Notes under the pieces: generated by a model
What the model was told of the DNA's origin: nothing
Database searches by the model: none
The model's input: the letters and a program-made list of their open reading frames with translations, nothing else
Made by a program: the position numbers and the translations under genes
Source of the DNA: an uncultured bacterium
GTDB taxonomy: Bacteria > Bacillota > Clostridia > Lachnospirales > Lachnospiraceae
Assembly: GCA_947071365.1 (NCBI GenBank)
Contig: CAMTFT010000101.1
Coordinates: 1 to 6,597 of the forward strand
DNA: 6,597 nt
Reading direction: 5' to 3'
Shown: positions 5,159 to 6,597 of the stretch, one piece after another
Position numbering within the stretch: the first letter of the stretch is position 1
Layout: each line of letters begins with the position of its first letter

Positions 5159-6597
5159 ATGATTATCACATTAAAGGACGGCTCTAAAAAAGAGTATGCA
5201 CAGCCGATGTCTGTGATCGATATTGCAGCAGATATCAGCGAGGGACTGGCAAGGGTGGCTACCGCGGGCGAACTGAACGGGGAAGTTGTGGATCTGCGTA
5301 CAGTGGTAAGCGAGGACTGCGAACTGAACATCCTGACCTTTGACAGCCCGGAGGGAGCCGGAGCATTCCGACACACTACTTCGCATATCATGGCACAGGC
5401 GATCAAGCGCCTTTACCCGAATGTGAAGCTGGCGATCGGGCCGTCCATCGCAGATGGATTCTACTATGATGTGGACAGTGAGACTCCGCTGACGGCAGAG
5501 GATCTCGAGAAGATTGAAAAGGAAATGAAGAAGATCGTGAAGGAAGCCCTTCCGATCACCCGCTTTACGAAGCCGAGGGATGAGGCCATCGCATATTTTA
5601 AGGAAAAGAATGAGCCGTACAAGGTAGAATTGATCGAGGATCTCCCGGAGGATGCCGAGATCAGCTTTTATCAGCAGGGCGAGTTCGTGGATCTCTGTGC
5701 AGGCCCGCACCTTATGACGACAAAGCCGGTAAAAGCGTTCAAGCTGACGAGCCTTGCAGGCGCGTACTGGAGAGGCAGCGAGAAGAACAAGATGCTGACC
5801 AGGATCTACGGCACTTCTTATACGAAGAAGGCAGATCTGGATGCGTATATTACCCGTATGGAAGAGGCAAAGAAGCGTGACCACAGAAAGCTGGGCAAAC
5901 AGCTCGGGCTGTTCATGATGCGCGATGAGGGACCGGGATTCCCGTTCTTCCTTCCGAAGGGCATGATCCTGAAAAATACGCTGCTGGATTACTGGCGGGA
6001 GATCCATACGAAGGCTGGTTATGTGGAAATATCGACTCCGATCATGCTGAACCGCCAGCTCTGGGAGACGTCAGGACACTGGGATCATTACAGGGAAAAT
6101 ATGTACACGACGGTAATCGACGATACGGATTTCGCCATCAAGCCGATGAACTGCCCGGGTGGTATTCTCGTATACCAGTCAGAGCCGCGTTCTTACCGCG
6201 ACCTGCCGCTGCGTATGGGTGAGATCGGTCTTGTACACCGTCATGAAAAATCAGGACAGCTTCACGGGCTGATGCGTGTGCGCTGCTTCAATCAGGACGA
6301 TGCACACATCTTCATGATGCCGGAGCAGATCCGTGATGAGATCAAAGGTGTTGTAAAGCTGATTGACGAGGTATACCAGTTGTTCGGATTCAAGTACCAC
6401 GTAGAGCTGTCCACCCGCCCGGAGGATTCCATGGGAAGTGATGAGGACTGGGAGATGGCAACAGACGGTCTTCGAAGCGCGCTGGATGATCTGGGACTGG
6501 ATTATGTAGTCAATGAAGGGGACGGCGCATTCTATGGCCCGAAGATCGACTTCCATCTGGAGGATTCCATCGGAAGAACGTGGCAGTGCGGAACCAT
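5159..6597 (+). CDS. thrS: Threonyl-tRNA synthetase (3' end outside window)
   Basis: ThrRS attaches threonine to tRNA-Thr in the cytosol. The first 479 codons are present and the frame is open to the window edge; full-length enzymes are about 640 residues, so the end of the catalytic core and the anticodon-binding domain are missing. The TGS domain occupies about 1-62. The editing domain follows, with H72 and H76 in HTTSHIMAQ and C180 and H184 in DLCAGPH, the residues used to hydrolyse mischarged Ser-tRNA. The class II catalytic core starts near 250: motif 1 around STPIM (292-296), zinc ligands C332 in MNCPGG and H383 in DDAHIF, and motif 2 around RHEKSG (361-366). The third zinc His lies beyond the window. 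The start at ATG 5159 is set by the GGAGG at 5146-5150 and gives the normal N-terminus. It is controlled by the T-box leader at 4661-4931 and is the second gene of that operon. All visible key residues are intact, so it appears functional. Confidence 0.97.
   Translation, partial: MIITLKDGSKKEYAQPMSVIDIAADISEGLARVATAGELNGEVVDLRTVVSEDCELNILTFDSPEGAGAFRHTTSHIMAQAIKRLYPNVKLAIGPSIADGFYYDVDSETPLTAEDLEKIEKEMKKIVKEALPITRFTKPRDEAIAYFKEKNEPYKVELIEDLPEDAEISFYQQGEFVDLCAGPHLMTTKPVKAFKLTSLAGAYWRGSEKNKMLTRIYGTSYTKKADLDAYITRMEEAKKRDHRKLGKQLGLFMMRDEGPGFPFFLPKGMILKNTLLDYWREIHTKAGYVEISTPIMLNRQLWETSGHWDHYRENMYTTVIDDTDFAIKPMNCPGGILVYQSEPRSYRDLPLRMGEIGLVHRHEKSGQLHGLMRVRCFNQDDAHIFMMPEQIRDEIKGVVKLIDEVYQLFGFKYHVELSTRPEDSMGSDEDWEMATDGLRSALDDLGLDYVVNEGDGAFYGPKIDFHLEDSIGRTWQCGT

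Overview
The window looks like the left end of an assembled contig from a Bacillota genome, most likely class Clostridia and probably Lachnospiraceae-like. The support is strong AGGAGG-type ribosome binding sites, sigma-A-like promoters, a T-box leader in front of threonyl-tRNA synthetase, and the character of the HslO, NadE and ThrRS proteins. The family-level placement is an impression from the protein sequences, not a search result. All genes read on the + strand.

Layout. Bases 1-46 are not biological: they are the end of an Illumina P5 primer, an 8-base i5 index and the complete Nextera read-1 transposase adapter. Genomic sequence begins at 47. A possible 3' stub of an upstream gene (47-82) and an imperfect hairpin (92-123) come before a small unrecognised protein gene (173-604) that resembles a shortened receiver domain lacking the phosphoacceptor. 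This gene ends at an intrinsic terminator (648-692), and a promoter appears to overlap that terminator. The next three genes run in one direction: a putative metal/arsenical exporter of the ArsP_2 (10TM heavy-metal exporter) type (769-1623), the redox-activated chaperone Hsp33 (hslO, 1671-2549) and glutamine-dependent NAD+ synthetase (nadE, 2646-4559). I see no terminator between them, so they may be co-transcribed.

The right third is a separate transcription unit. A near-consensus promoter (4606-4633) drives a complete T-box riboswitch (about 4661-4931). Its K-turn, specifier loop, stem III, T-box sequence and terminator can all be read by eye. It controls a 68-residue single-pass membrane protein of unknown function (4949-5155) and thrS (5159 to beyond the window), whose 3' end is cut off. 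Uncharged tRNA-Thr should let transcription pass the terminator and raise expression of both genes. The small gene's Glu-rich end also carries the thrS ribosome binding site, so the two may be translationally coupled.

Most of the window is ordinary core metabolism and translation. The least explained items are the small acidic-tailed membrane protein inside the thrS T-box operon, the degenerate receiver-like protein at the left, and the His/Cys-rich loop in the transporter. I found no convincing new multi-gene system.
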